In this document: one piece after another, positions 19,057 through 30,571 of the stretch
How the letters are laid out: every line of letters starts with the position of its first letter
How positions within the stretch are numbered: the stretch's first letter is position 1
NCBI RefSeq assembly: GCF_004359215.1
Contig: NC_090615.1
Span: 1,908,542 to 1,972,541, forward strand
Reading direction: 5' to 3'
Length of the DNA: 64,000 nt
Origin: Bremia lactucae
Lineage: Eukaryota > Oomycota > Peronosporomycetes > Peronosporales > Peronosporaceae
Notes under the pieces: generated by a model
What the model saw: the letters and a program-made list of their open reading frames with translations, nothing else
What the model was told of the DNA's origin: nothing
Database searches by the model: none
Program-made: the position numbers and the translations under genes

Positions 19057-19496
19057 TGTAACGGGTGTATCGTTACATGAAATTAACACTTAAAGGTTGT
19101 TAATTAATATATAATCTAAGAGGTAGATAATATTTGGAGAATATTACTATACATGGTAATATTCTAAAGGCTTATCCAATGGTAGATATAGACCATTATA
19201 TCTACTTTCTTCGCGGTTCAGTCAGCGCTGGACGCGCGCAAAGAGAAAGACAGATAAGACTTTTAGTACATATTTTGTAAAAGTTTATAATTAAGTTAGT
19301 TTTAAGTAGGTAGACAAGAAGAACTTAATTATATTGATACAGTTTTTAATTAACCCTCTTTAAAGCAAGTGTTTTAAAGAAAAGACTTCTTCTGCACGTA
19401 CTAGTGTACGTGAAGTGACGTGAGGCACCACTCGCACTGAGGCAGTGCGAAGTGGACTTGTACTAGAGCAGTACAGGTCTGCAGTAGCCCGTTACA
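19057..19496 (+). repeat. Gypsy LTR, plus orientation
   Basis: 440 bp, begins TGTAACGGG and ends CCCGTTACA (9-bp perfect inverted ends). The first 21 bp are themselves a TGTAACG/CGTTACA palindrome. Followed by CC and the primer-binding site. Confidence 0.9.
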
Positions 19497-19498
19497 CC

Positions 19499-19506
19499 TG
19501 GTAGCA
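19499..19506 (+). promoter_or_regulatory. Primer-binding site, plus half of G4
   Basis: TGGTAGCA followed by C, two bases after the LTR. Complements the 3' end expected for initiator tRNA-Met. Confidence 0.7.
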
Positions 19507-19539
19507 CTTTGTAGTCCGTCCAAGGACCACAGTTCCAAT

Positions 19540-19807
19540 CATCTAACATGAACATGTTAGATGAAATGAAAATACGCATCACGTTTCGCGTGATAGCTAC
19601 TCCTTTCTAAGTGACATAGAAAGGAGTGCGGTCGAACGAATGAGTTCGAGCGTAGGGAACGATGCCATCTTGGCCATGCTGTCCGATTTCGGACAGAGAT
19701 GCCCTCCATTCAGCCATCGCCAAGTCCATACAACATGAACTTGACGAGGCGAAGGAGAAGGTAGCCTTGCTTAATCAGCAAGACTCTCAACACGCAGAAG
19801 TTGAGGT
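19540..19807 (+). pseudogene. Plus-strand gag N-terminus (G4 left half)
   Basis: Begins in the palindrome CATCTAACATG/CATGTTAGATG (19540-19563; loop AA, so M-N-M-L-D). Recovers gag homology in NDAILAMLSDFGQRCPPFSH and, in another frame, the LDEAKEKVALLNQQDSQHAE helix. Stops at the inverted junction near 19808. Too short and shifted to function. Confidence 0.7.
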
Positions 19808-19808
19808 T

Positions 19809-19949
19809 GATGAGGTATCCCTCATCACCTGGTGCAGAGGCACATAATGATTGTGTGTCTGGAGCAACTTTAGTCAAGGGATACACAAATTCTCTTGAGG
19901 TTGCTGGATCAGTAGGGCGTTGCGCCCCTACTGACCCCGACCGCTTTTT
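19809..19949 (-). pseudogene. Protease N-terminus with frameshift signal (G4 right half)
   Basis: The minus-strand -1 frame reads SVGAQRPTDPATSREFVYPL then TKVAPDTQSLCASAPGDE and stops at the junction. The stem CAGTAGGG/CCCTACTG is perfect (19910-19933). The slip site has decayed to A-AAA-AGC (19943-19949). Confidence 0.75.
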
Positions 19950-20961
19950 GGCGGTCCGCCTCGGTGTTGCGATTTCGCAACAACGTCGGACCCGCGACCG
20001 TTGCCCTTTTTGTCATTCGGTCCATAATGCAATCGCTTATTGTTCGAAAAACGAGGATTCTCGCTTTCAACATAAGAGAGGTCCATCGGTTCTGGACCTC
20101 CTAGCTCGTGTCGTCTTGGAGGACGATACGATGACGAAATAGCTTGAGCCTGTCTCAAGCTAAAGTCCTCCTGTTCCGCAACGGATATTGCTTCTTCAAG
20201 CGTATCCAGTTCCAAGCGGAACAGGTGGGTCTTTACGGGACCATCCGTAAGACCTTGCATGAACACCGTAATCAAAGTGTGTTCATGAACTGGGTTATTT
20301 GTTATACAACTCGCTAAGAGTCTTATGTGCTGGGCATTTGCGTGAACATCACGCTTGCCTTGATTGAGTTTCAGAAGCTCTGAACGAGCACTGAACTCAG
20401 CCCTTGGCGGTTCAAACGTCTGTTTGAGTCGTGCTTTAAAAGCCTCTAGCGACCCAAAGACGTATGCGTCGCGCAGTTGAAGGCCCAATGCCCAAGTTTT
20501 GGCACGACCTGCCAAATTTGATTGAGCGAATGCGACTTGCATTTGCTCGTCGACGATGTGACGTGTCCTTATGGCATCGTCCAACTCGACAAACCATCAC
20601 AAGAGGGACTCTTCTTCGACTCCTCTATACTTAAAGATGTCAATCTTTAAGGTCTCGGGACGACGCGTTTCCCACGTACAGAGGTCTGTACGTGTTGTAA
20701 CCTCAACAGTTCTGCCTGTTGAGATCGTTGCTGATTCAGCAAGGATACCTTTTCCTTCATCTCGTCAAGTTCATGTTGTATGAACTTCGCGATGGCTGAA
20801 TGGAGGGCATCCCTGTCCAAATTGGACAGCATTGCCAAGATTGCATCGTTTCCTCCGGTCGAACTCATTCGTTCGACCGCACTCGTTTCTATGTCACTTA
20901 GAGAGGAGTAGCTTTCACAGGAAACGTGATGCGTAGTCCCACCATCATCTAACATGTCCAT
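19928..20961 (-). pseudogene. G4 gypsy gag, longest intact gag frame
   Basis: The 218-codon frame 19928-20584 covers the whole capsid-like core (WALGLQLRDAYVFGSLEAFK, FEPPRAEFSARSELLKLNQ), LITVFMQGLTDGPVKTHLFR and GGPEPMDLSYVES, ending GRGQ-amber. About 33 residues with the zinc knuckle are missing between KRL and GNGRGSD compared with 12108-12539. The N-terminal part (20647-20961) starts M-D-M-L-D in the gag palindrome and has a helical IQHELDEMKEKVSLLNQQR; it is joined by a frame change near 20660. The LTR and primer-binding site (mutated TGGTAACA, 21000-21007) lie just upstream. Confidence 0.85.
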
Positions 20962-21009
20962 GTTTGAGGGGATTCGTGGTCCTTGGATGGACTACAAAGT
21001 GTTACCAGG

Positions 21010-21460
21010 TGTAACGGGGCACTACGACTTGTACTGCTTCAGTACAAGTCCACTTCGCACTGCTTCAGTTGCGAGTGGTGCCTTACGTTATTTCACGTAC
21101 ACTAGTACGTGCAGAGGAAGACTTCTTTCTAAGATAACTAGCTTAAAGAGGGTAAAATGAAAACTGTATTAATATAATTAAGTATCTCTTCTTCTGTCTG
21201 TTAACTCTAACTTAATTATAACAAATACTCAACATGCAACTAAAGTCTTATCTTATCTTATTTGTCTCTCTCTTTTGTTTATCTCTACAGCTGATTAGTC
21301 TGCGAAATAAATAGTTATAATGGTCTATACCAATTTATGAATAAGAATTCTGAACATTACTATATAAAGTAATATCTTCCAAATATTATCTACCTTTTAG
21401 ATAATATATCTATTAACAACCCTTAAGTGTTAATTTCATGTAGCGATACACCCCGTTACA
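21010..21460 (-). repeat. Gypsy LTR, minus orientation
   Basis: 451 bp, plus strand TGTAACGGGGC ... CCCCGTTACA. Full counterpart, inverted, of 19057-19496. Bases 21461-21853 to its right show no recognisable element or gene. Confidence 0.9.
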
Positions 21461-21853
21461 GGTACGACTTGGACTTGAATACTTGAAGCTTCTATACTTA
21501 GAATTTTTTTCCCAATGACTTTTCCCTGTAATCGAAGTGGCGAATTCGCGGTTAGTAAGTGGATGGTGAACATTCCTGTACGACTATAAATTAACTGCAT
21601 ATGCGAACAATTAGGTGATGATTGCCTATGTAAAGTATCTATATGAGTCTTGATTATATATCTTTGGCTCTGGATTCTTGGTTTGTGTTGTCTTGGTCAC
21701 TGGCTGGAGTCGTCATTCGTCTTGATGGATAAGTACTTGCGAATGCTCGCAAGGGCTGTTTGTTTCCTGATTTAAATTTGGGCAATTCACCTACATGCTT
21801 ACAAACTATATTCCTTCTATATATTAATATGACTCTTATACGTAAAAAGAGTA

Positions 21854-22430
21854 ATGAAATGTATTAAACAAAGTCGATTGTCGAGGAACTCGGATGCAGA
21901 CTGGGCGGGTGATCATTCCGACCGCAGCTCAACTCGTGGCTCTGCCTTCATTTTACTAGGCGCTCCTGTATGTTGGAGAAGCAAGAAACAGTCGAGTGTA
22001 TCTTTATCAACCCGCGAGGCAGAATACATTGCATTGAGTTTAGCGGTCAAAAAGGCAAGTGAATCCATCACTTGCTTTGTGTGATTTCGTATGCGACAGG
22101 CGCGTCAGGACCTAAGCTCGAGATATTTAAAACGCAATCAGACCTGCATCAAGATGATCAAGGATTTAGTCAACACTGCGGTGCAAAGCACGTAGATATC
22201 AAGTATCGTCACATTCATGACATTATCAAGCGTGGCGAAGTGTATTCCGAGTGCTCTGAACGTCGAACATGTTGGTAGTCAAAATGACGAAGGGATTACC
22301 GGGAGCTTGTTAAAGAACATGACAGCGGCTCTCGGCATTCGAGCGAGCTCGCCTTGGGGGAGCGTATACTATCCGAACTGGTCCAATTCGAGCCGTAATT
22401 CAACAGAGCTTTTACTTATCATGGTATAGG
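21854..22430 (+). pseudogene. Copia RNase H fragment
   Basis: NSDADWAGDHSDRSSTRGSA, VCWRSKKQSSVSLSTREAEY and IALSLAVKKASESI are the copia RNase H N-terminal half. After a frame change come CGAKHVDIKYRHIHD and IKRGEVYS. RT is absent; the left edge is abrupt. An LTR-like segment follows. Confidence 0.8.
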
Positions 22431-22730
22431 AAGTTACACTATGCAGAAATGAGTGGTCCCGAGAAGTAGATATGTAAGCCCCAATCAATCAATCAATTAC
22501 AAATAACTTCATCTCCAACAAGTGTTCTCGATTCTTCGCTCAGACTCTTTACTTCACCTCTTCTTTTTTCTTCGCTTTTGCCGCATCTCCGGCTTCAGAA
22601 ACCAGAAATTCGTCGGTGTGGCTGATCGACTAAGGTGCACTCAACATATGTCGGACTCCAAGACGTTCGTAGAAGTTTACAAGAAGATCGATCCGGTTAA
22701 CGTGCACCACCAGAGGGCGGTATTATCGAG
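22431..22730 (+). pseudogene. LTR tail fused to copia protease fragment
   Basis: 22470-22600 resembles the 3' half of the copia LTR at 46212-46459 (GACTCTTTACTTC, CTTCAGAAACCA). It is followed directly by a protease frame reading WLID-stop-GALNIC, where the catalytic Ser codon has become TAA. Gag is missing between the two. Confidence 0.6.
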
Positions 22731-22789
22731 CTATTGGCGATGGCGATACTTTGATTATATCAAACCGCAAAAGTTAAAACTATGTTGAA

Positions 22790-23560
22790 CCGAGTTCCAG
22801 ATTGGATCGGATTGGGCTGTATACTTTACCTGACCCATTACCTTCAAAAGGGCTCAAGCATGTATTGTGCGCATTCCACTAGCGTCCGATTCATGCGTTC
22901 AGCCACCCGTTTCAGTCTTGAAGTGTATGATAACGTAACTTTGGGCAATACCACGCCGCTTGCAAATTGGCCACTTCAATTTGACATGTACCTACCACCA
23001 TTGTCACAACGAAGAGATTTGACATATTCGCCGGTCTGAGTCTCAGCAGCGAAAGCAACAGACATAGCGAATTTGTCTGAGACCCCCAACTTGCTTCATA
23101 GCAAGCACTGTGGTATAATGCGAGTGCTCATCGGTGTATTTGTAAAGTACCGCTTAACACTAAAAGTCGTTGACCGCATTAGACCGCACACATCCATGTG
23201 AACGACGTCAAGCAATTACTTTGCGTGATGAGGTGACTTTTGCATAAAGCTCACTCGCGTCTATTTGCCAAGTGCAAAGCATCGCACAGCTAAGCAAGTT
23301 TAATCCCAATATTATAGCTCGTTCTTACGATAGTGGCTAGAACGCCATGGTCAATGCACCTAAATGGAAGGTGCCAGAAGAACGTGGTGGTGTACCCATA
23401 GCATGTTCAATCTTTCACTGCAATAGTTTTTGCTTAAGCAAGACAGCCGCCGCCTCCAAAGGTGATCGGACACTCGTCTTTGTTGCCATTAAGCACCTCG
23501 AGCGTCTAAGCTGTCCACAACTGCCGACCTAAGGAGCGTACGGCAAGCTGATATAGGGGG
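22790..23560 (-). pseudogene. Copia integrase fragment
   Basis: Minus-strand frames show the KxxRCDNGG-like second-Asp region (SLRCDNGG) and VAERMNRTLVECAQYML. Upstream (higher coordinates) is a VHMDVCG first-Asp region, and further upstream the CxLAKQTR-like zinc area is decayed. The order and spacing fit copia IN, truncated on both sides. Confidence 0.65.
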
Positions 23561-24450
23561 TCTAAAACAGGTTCTAAATGCAGTGTTTGGCAAGGAGTGA
23601 TAACTGGCTTAAAGTAGCAATAGGTTTGCAGACTGAGGACCTTTAGTATGTGTTAACTTGGCCTTTTGCCTTTAAGTACTCGATTATCTTTTCCAACAGG
23701 TTAGGAGCTCACGCCCCGTCGACGCGGTTTTTTCTTCATGCTCTCCCTTCGTCTTCCTGGACGCGTCTTCGCCAAGATAGATCAGCAAATATTAAAGCAC
23801 CAGAGTTTACACGTGGAAATTCCAGATGCAGATGATACTAGGAGAAGGTCTTGTGGGAAGTGACAAGTGGGGGAGATCAAGTTGGAGCACTGCACGAATT
23901 AGATGGACCAAGCAACCTTCAAGAGGATGTCTCGAAAGGCACTGGCGATAATGTGTCTTGCGATCGAAGACCTGCAGCTGCCCCATAGTCCGATCATCAA
24001 GTGGTGCGCATGATCCATGGTCGCGACTGGAAAATACATTTTTAGAAGAAAAGTCCATTAAAAAAGCTCTTCTTTCGTCGAAGCATTATCACAACAATAA
24101 TGGAAAAAGGTGATTACGTTCTGTAGCACATTAATAAGATTATGAGGCTGGCAGAGCAGCTCGACGCTGAAGGTGCCCAATGAGCGAGAACGACTCGGCT
24201 ATTACGCTTCTTGGAAGTCTCCGTGACTCGTACCACTATCTACTTATTGACTTGGGAGCTGGTGACGTCTCGAATCCCTTAAGAGGATATAGCGCGGGCG
24301 GCGAAAGAGCTGCGTCTGATCAAGCGCTTTTGATGAAGGTTGCCATGGAAAAGGACGGCCGGTGAAGACGACTTGCGAAAGCCACAACTGCAGGAAACTA
24401 GGACACTGGGTCGCATATTGCCTTCGCGCTGAGACTTGGGCTGATTGTGC
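23561..24450 (+). pseudogene. Copia LTR end, primer site remnant and gag
   Basis: An LTR-like tract ends CCAACA at 23698, followed by GGTTAGGAGCTC (23699-23710), a mutated form of the copia primer site GGTTATGAGCCC. Gag then reads EIKLEHCTN, MDQATFKRMSRKALAIMCLA and, after frame changes, ENDSAITLLGSLRDSYHYLL. A zinc knuckle with its first Cys displaced (NCRKLGHWVAYC) ends near 24420. Confidence 0.65.
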
Positions 24451-24454
24451 TACC

Positions 24455-24580
24455 TCTAAGTCTATTCTTTTAGAACCTTCTAGAATGACCGCTGACGGAT
24501 AACCGGCGTCGAGAATCTTACCGGCGGTTCGGATTGACCCGGTTTTGGGCTGTGTTTTTAACCTAAAATTTATAACGCTT
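24455..24580 (-). repeat. Inverted copia LTR fragment with HSE-like triplet
   Basis: The reverse complement matches the plus copia LTR at 30572 and 42358 (CACAGCCCAAAACCGG, TTCTAGAAGGTTC). The plus strand carries GAAccTTCtaGAA at 24473-24485, a perfect three-unit heat-shock-element pattern. Confidence 0.6.
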
Positions 24581-24599
24581 AATACGCCCCATCGATGCG

Positions 24600-26999
24600 A
24601 ACAAGCATGCATACCCATTGCATCAGTTAACATCTAGTGGTGTGGTCCTGGTAGCCTTCGTCATGAGGTCGGCTAGCACGCGTGACGTTTTGCAGTTCTC
24701 GTAGTCTTCCTCGCTTTGCTTGGCCTTATCACACGGATGTGATGGTACTTGATGTCGATGTGCTTGGCGCGTCCATGATTGACAGGATTTTTTGTCATCT
24801 TGACTTACAACTGATTGTCTTCAAAGATCATACGTGTTGGTGCTGTCATATAACACACACCTTCAGAAATTCGCACAAAAGGCGATGATACATTTGCATT
24901 CTTGCCCCGCCATACTCAAGGCAACGTGCTCAGCCTCGCTTGTGGATAGCGACATATTTGACTGCTTTTTTCTCCCCCAGCTGACAGGTATTTGCTGCCG
25001 ATCATCTCCTCATCAGCTCTTCGACTGGCTATGTCGTGCACACGTGGCGACTCAAGGAGCGTACGGCAAGCCGATCCAACCAGATTTTAAAGATAACGGC
25101 TAACTCGTTACTACCAGTTGCATACATGCGAAGCTTTTTTAGCCCGTAAATTGATTTCATTAGCTCAAGGCGATTGAGATCTACATCAAAATCGATGCCT
25201 TAGAGACCATGCAGAAGACTATTTTCTCATCAAGCCATATAGGAACGCCGTCACGACAGCAAGCTGGTCGAAAGCCTACTTTAACATTTTGCGATGGCAA
25301 TCAACATCGCAGAGTGTGACGTACTTGACCACCGGCAGAAAATCTTCGTGCGTCAAAACCATACTTCTACTTATATACCATAGCAACGAGCTGCGCCTTG
25401 TTCTTCTCAACAGATTCGTCAGACCGGCGCTTATCTTGAATACCCATTTGTGCCAATAACTTTAGGCTTGACTTGAATTTAATAGCCTTGTGCCAAAGCA
25501 CTTGATCGGCTCCACTGATTGAATCTTGAATTGCTGGCCACGAGAGATCACTAGCTTCCACCGCATTGGCATAAGCTTGCTAAAATACCGGAGAAGTCGA
25601 TTCACGAGTTTTTTTTAATGCATGTCTTTATTTTTAATAATTCTGCAAGATTCTGCCTTATGAAGTAGCTTGGCGCTTGGGCAGTCGCTTGAACGCATTT
25701 TCAGGAGCACTCAACTCTTCGAGGCCAGTTGCGCGATATAATTGCTGTCTTGTTAGTACCTTTTAAGCGATCCTTGGGCTTTGAAGGCTGTCTGCTGCCA
25801 CTGGCCCTGCAACTTCATCATTAGCAATACAATCACGTCGAAACTAAAGTTGTCGCTGTCACCAATCAAGCTTGTTTTCGAAAATTAAATTTGGTTCGTC
25901 CAAGAGAACATCACGAATCATCATACCTTGTCCCGCCTCAATGTCGAACACTTGATATGGCTTCGAGCTTCTGCATAGCTCATAACGATACTTGGGGCCT
26001 CACTTAAGTCGCATTCTCTTGGACTTAAAGTGTATGCTTGGCCTTAGACTTGTTTCCAACCTCAAAAGGCATCTTGCTATCGATCTTTGGCGACGAAAGT
26101 CGATTCTTGAAGTAAGATGCAGTCATTGCCGCTTCGCCGCAAAATCATTTTGACAGCTTGCCGTGATGCAGTTAGGTGCGACCGATCGTGACAATGATAC
26201 GTGTTACACGCTCTGCTATCCCGTTGGTCGAATAAGCAGATGGAACCGTAATTAACTGCTCAATACCTTGATCTTCATGAGACTTTTTAGCTAATTAGTT
26301 GCAGATTGCAAACCCTATCGTGTCGAACTAACTTGAAACGCGTGTATTTCAGCGTCTGCATTTTTAAAATATGCATTTACTTTAAGACTTGGCACTTAGG
26401 CAAAATCCCTTCAAGCATCCACTTGCTTCATCCATCAATCAAGCCAATATGTAGACACTTGCTGTCTTCAAAAAAACTTGTCCATGGGGCCGCAGATGTC
26501 GGAATGAAGCAATTAAACGCCTTTTTGCGACACTTGTCACGATTGCTTGGGAACGGCTTTTAAAACCATAGTTTGCAGTTGACATCTCCGGTACACGCTT
26601 GGGTCAGCTGATTCATCTGGCATCTTTGCGTCCTTTATCATGCCGATGCTGATCATCTTGCGTAGCACATCCCTCCAGCCGCGACCATGCATCATGCACT
26701 ACACTTACTGAGCGGGCCAAGAGGCAGCTGCGAATCCTCCACCGCAAGGCAGACGCCTTCCGGAGCTTTGGCTTGTAAGTCGCCAGGTCCAGCGCAGTAG
26801 TCAGATGATTAAGCTTCACATCCCCGCTCGTCACTTCCCACGGGTCCTTTCCTCCAGTACCATTTGTATCTTAAACTTCCACGTATGGAGATTCATACCA
26901 TCAAACTTGTTGATGAGAGAAGAGATGGCAAAAGCGGAGTCCATGGCGTGGGCTAAGCCAGCGTCGGGGGCAAAAAAGGCGGGTTATGGGCTCATAACC
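24600..26999 (-). mobile_element. Internally deleted copia element M-E
   Basis: Read on the minus strand: primer site GGTTATGAGCCC (26988-26999); gag (TSGDVKLNHLTTALDLATYK, SVSVVHDAWSRLEG); then integrase remnants (26570-25670); RT N-terminus (GADQVLWHKAI, a KYGFDARRF-like segment, MVSKASILM region); then RNase H (NTYDL*RQSV, KHIDIKYHHIR) to 24600. Protease, zinc knuckle and the RT catalytic YxDD segment are missing. Heavily mutated. Confidence 0.65.
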
Positions 27000-27037
27000 T
27001 ATAAAACGGTAACCCATTCCGATTTATCCTGATTTGG

Positions 27038-27934
27038 TCAAGCCGCTTCCCCACCAACAGGTTCAGCACCATATTGGCTCAGCCGCAGCAAGATTCGGAC
27101 GTGTTGCAACCAAAGGGTAAAAATATCACCAACACAACTTCGGTACGGCACGTTCTGCATTGAATCTTCATGCTTGCAACCACCCTCACACATTTTCTTC
27201 GTCAACTTAAATTCTGCATCTCGAGGCATCTACACAGGATTGCTATCTTGCATTCCGAACTTGTTTAAAACCGATCTAAGAAACTTAGTTTGCCGAATCG
27301 TGACTTGACCGGGTACTTGGTCTTGTACAATTTCCATACCAAAGAAATACTTGGGTTCCCCAAGATCAGTCATCTCGAATCGATCACTTGGTGTATGCTT
27401 CATCGAGAATAAAAGCGAGCCTTCGCTGCTGCAATGATAAGTTCGCCCACAGAAAGTACGACAATAGTCATGGAGTGGTTGGTCCGCTTGATGTACACGC
27501 ATTGATCTGACTCACACCTCTTAAAACTCGTCTTAATTGTGAATTTGTCGATATTGTGATTGCACATGCGCGGCGACTGATTGAGTCCATAAAGCGACCG
27601 CTTGAGTTTGCACACATGGTTTGGACTATTTCCGCTGATAAAATCCTTCAGGATGCTGCATGATTTTTTTTGCATCCAGAACACCGATAAAAATGCAGTC
27701 TTCAGGTCGATTTGATGAAGCGTCAACCCGTACTTGACAGCCATACAAGCACTATCGAATCGAAGTAGACTTTACCACTGGCGCAAATGCCTCCTCGTAG
27801 TCGACTTCATACTTCTTCGAAAATGCCTTGGCCACGAGCCGCGTCTTGAAACGCTCTATAATTCCATCTTGATTTTCCTTTACTGGAACACCCATCTGCA
27901 GCCGATTGATTGCATCTCTTAGGTAGAGGCACAA
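27038..27934 (-). pseudogene. M-F reverse transcriptase
   Basis: ERFKTRLVAKAFSKKYEVDY and EEAFAPVVKSTSIR open the domain. LTLHQIDLKTAFLSVF and CKLKRSLYGLNQSPRMCN follow, then the catalytic site mutated to LSVGELIIA (YVDDLIIA expected) and FEMTDLGEPKYFFGMEIVQD. Two frames are needed. Both catalytic Asp residues are lost, so the copy is dead. Confidence 0.85.
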
Positions 27935-28190
27935 TTTCCAATGTCTTGTTCTTGAGAAGTGAATGGTTTTGGAGTCACACTTAGCTCTTCACTCTTCTGC
28001 GCCGCTGGATTTCATCGCCGACTTGAACGTTGCTGGCATTTCTCCCACTAAACACAAGACGTTGTTTGCTTTATATCCATTTTCATCATTCGTAACTGTA
28101 ACAGACGCTGGCAATTCTTCGAGCGTCGACCTTCAATATTCAGCTACATGTCGCTTGGGACGCGGAGTTTTAGTGATCTTTGCCAATGAC

Positions 28191-29300
28191 TCAGTACGAG
28201 TATGCCGTTGCTACCCAGATCAAATCCACGTCGACGTCCTGGGATTCACTCGGCTTCATTTTAGGCTTCATGTCAATGTCCGTTGAGATGCCTTTATCGT
28301 CGTCTTGAATTTCGACGATCTTGCACTTGTACCCGTCTTTACTTCTTTCCCAGTCGATAGTGTCTTCCTTGAACTGTGCATCGCTTATAAGAATTCGGCC
28401 ACTCGACAGGTCTTCAAAATGATACGTCTTCTGGTGCTCTGAAGAGCTCAATCGGCACAATACGGCTTTTGCGTCCAGCTTGAATCGCTTTTCTTTTGAT
28501 ATGTGTACGTACGCGTGACCTTGAGGCGAACTCTTCGTCAATCAAATCTCGAATGGCGTCTTTCCATGGTCTATAACAGGCAATGGACAACGATTGCGCA
28601 GAAACATTGCCGTCATTACTGCTTCACCCCAATAGTGCTTGGCGAGGCAGGCGTCTTCCAGCATGCACCTAGCGCATTCCACAAGCGTCCTGTTCATACG
28701 CCCCGCAACTCCATTCAACTGTGGTGTGTAAGGCGGTGTATACTTCAGAATAATGCCTAGGTCCAAATAGAACTTGGCCATTGATTTGGACGCATATACA
28801 TCACCGTTGTCGCAACGAAGAGCTTTTACACGCTTGCCGGTCTGCTTTTCCACGAACGCAAGAAAAAAAATTGCGAACTTGTCCACGACTTATGACTTGC
28901 TCAGGTATACGACACAGTGCCTGGCCTTACGTCGTCGAAAGTGGCAAAATAACGCTTGCCGCTAAAGTCGAAGTCTGCGTGGGGCCACAAATATTGCTGT
29001 GTATGACCTTAAAAGCTCACTCGCCCGCTTTGTCAATATCGATAAAAGCGTACGCGAGTTTGTATACCAAGCGCGCATCCATCATTAAACTTCCACGCGC
29101 AGTGTCGATTCCAACAGCAAAGTCCTTCTTAACGATGGCACTAAGTCCGTCATGGCCGATATCTTCAAGTCGTAGGTACCACAAGTACGAAATAAAACTC
29201 TCATTGCCAGCCAAAGACTTGATCGCATCGGCTCTCTCTGCCTATATCTTGGACTACACCGTCGTCCGCAAGATGAACGTCGATAGGAGAAGACCTTGTT
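28191..29300 (-). pseudogene. M-F integrase
   Basis: Minus strand. GKRVKALRCDNGDVYASKSM (second Asp) and YTPQLNGVAGRMNRTLVECA (third catalytic region) are in one 114-codon frame, 28542-28886. Then GHAYVHISKEKRFKLDAKAV and a post-core acidic linker (28191-28541). The first-Asp region near 29000-29220 is decayed. Confidence 0.8.
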
Positions 29301-29326
29301 GTTTCTAATTTACTTGTAAGAGCTTG

Positions 29327-30240
29327 TCATATTCTGCGTCGCCCCCGAGTCAACCAGCCATACATCGTTCGGCTTGGCAAAGTCCTGCAACCACCACCCA
29401 AGAGAGATAGTCGCCAAATTTTCAATCTGTGCGACATTTGCACGCTGCGACCGATATCGCTAAGCGTCATTATGGAGTCGTGAAGGGCGATCCGCAATTC
29501 AGTGTCCTTGTTTGCCGCAATTGTGGCGCACATCAGAATTCTTCTCCAAACGTCCTTTGCACTTATCATCCTTCATCATAAACGCTTGACCAGACGCAGC
29601 TTCTTTGCAGCCCTGCTCCTTGCGCTTCATATCCTCTTTTAGTAGTTGAGACGTTACCAGCTCTCACATCAATGGATTCACTCGCAGTTCCATTGCCGTG
29701 ATAAAAAACTGGAACGAGTCAATAAGACTCCAAAAATATCGTGATGACCAAGTCTTCGTTCATTGGTCACCCACAGCATCGAGCTGCCCCGTTAGCGTCT
29801 TGAGCTTGTCGAACGCTCTAGGACATCATCACCTTCTTCTTCCATCATTGTTGTGAAGAGCCGGACGAAGAAAGAGCTTGTTCACAAGGCACCTTTTCCC
29901 GAAGTCTCCTCCCAGTCTAGAAATGCATTATGCGCATCACTTAACGATCGGACCAGGGGCAGCTGTTAGTCTTCCATCGCAAGACAAATCATCGCTAGCG
30001 CCTTTGAGACTTCCTCTTGAAGGTCGCCTGATCCATCGCATTCGTACAGTGCTCCAGCTTGATCTCCTCGCTTGCCATTTCCCACAAGTCCCTCCCCTCC
30101 AGCACTATCTGCATCTATGGCTTCTACGTGTATAAGTTAGTACCGTCAAATTTGTTGATCCGACATGGCTTGGAAGTGTCCATGATGGCGAAGGTATTGC
30201 TTGGAGCCGGAGAGTCGGAGTTGGCGAATCTTGGCCTAAT
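29327..30240 (-). pseudogene. M-F gag and protease
   Basis: The protease reads DVWLVDSGATQ (about 29338-29370), with an intact DSG. Gag begins near 30196 with INKFDGTNLYT, then EIKLEHCTNAMDQATFKRKS and a decayed core to about 29600. It includes many stops. The same gag is better kept at 48449-49000. Confidence 0.7.
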
Positions 30241-30264
30241 TTTAAGGTCGCTTAAGCACTAGTT

Positions 30265-30560
30265 GGCAAAATGCAAAGTAAATATATTAAAAAAACTTAC
30301 TTCGAAAAGCTATTGCTACCTTTAAACCAACTATTACTCTAATGTAACGATCAAGAAGCATTAACTGGCAAAATGCAAAGTAAATATATTATGGTCCTTA
30401 GTTCGTAATCTATTACTACCTCTAAGCCAATAATTACCTAGGAAGCTTCTTTAACTTCTCGAAGCTTCCAATGACGTCATACCCGCCGTCGGACAACCGC
30501 CGCCAGAAAATTACCTTCTTACAACCTCCGTCAGATTAGCATACTGGTAACCATTACCAA
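30265..30560 (-). repeat. Copia LTR (family M), 5' LTR side of M-F
   Basis: Shares GCAAAGTAAATATATTATGG, the GAAGCTTC block and AATGACGTCAT with the LTRs at 33190, 37535, 48210 and 51340. The GCAAAGTAAATATATT segment occurs twice here (near 30278 and 30378), so two LTR starts are stacked. Confidence 0.7.
30442..30479. promoter_or_regulatory. HSE-like array and TGACGTCA palindrome in M-family LTR
   Basis: GAAgcTTC (30442-30449), then TTCtcGAAgcTTC (30456-30468), then TGACGTCA (30472-30479). Confidence 0.5.
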
Positions 30561-30571
30561 TTGCTTACTAT

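Larger units (their letters stand above)
19057..21460. mobile_element. Foldback gypsy composite: two G4 5' halves joined head-in
   Basis: LTR and gag start in plus orientation (19057-19807) meet a protease-gag-LTR segment in minus orientation (19809-21460). Each end is a full LTR with a primer-binding site facing inward. Pol after the protease is absent on both sides. The fusion lies at about 19808, where plus gag (GAAGTTGAGGTT) changes to the antisense of the protease (GATGAGGTATCC). No matching target duplication was seen at the outer ends (CTTAC versus GGTAC). Confidence 0.75.
27000..30240 (-). mobile_element. Copia element M-F, minus strand
   Basis: Order on the minus strand is gag (30240-29570), protease, integrase, RT and the RT-RH connector, ending at 27038. 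The RNase H is deleted. A short LTR remnant (GGAAGCGGCTTGACC) lies between it and the primer site of M-E. The right flank is an LTR in the same orientation. Confidence 0.75.

Noticed and set aside
19057..21460. DNA transposon with long terminal inverted repeats
   Set aside because: The inverted ends are gypsy LTRs with primer sites and gag, and there is no transposase or outer target duplication.
29878..30262. Plus-strand frames rich in Leu and Ser
   Set aside because: Antisense of the M-F gag; the minus strand holds the recognisable gag motifs.
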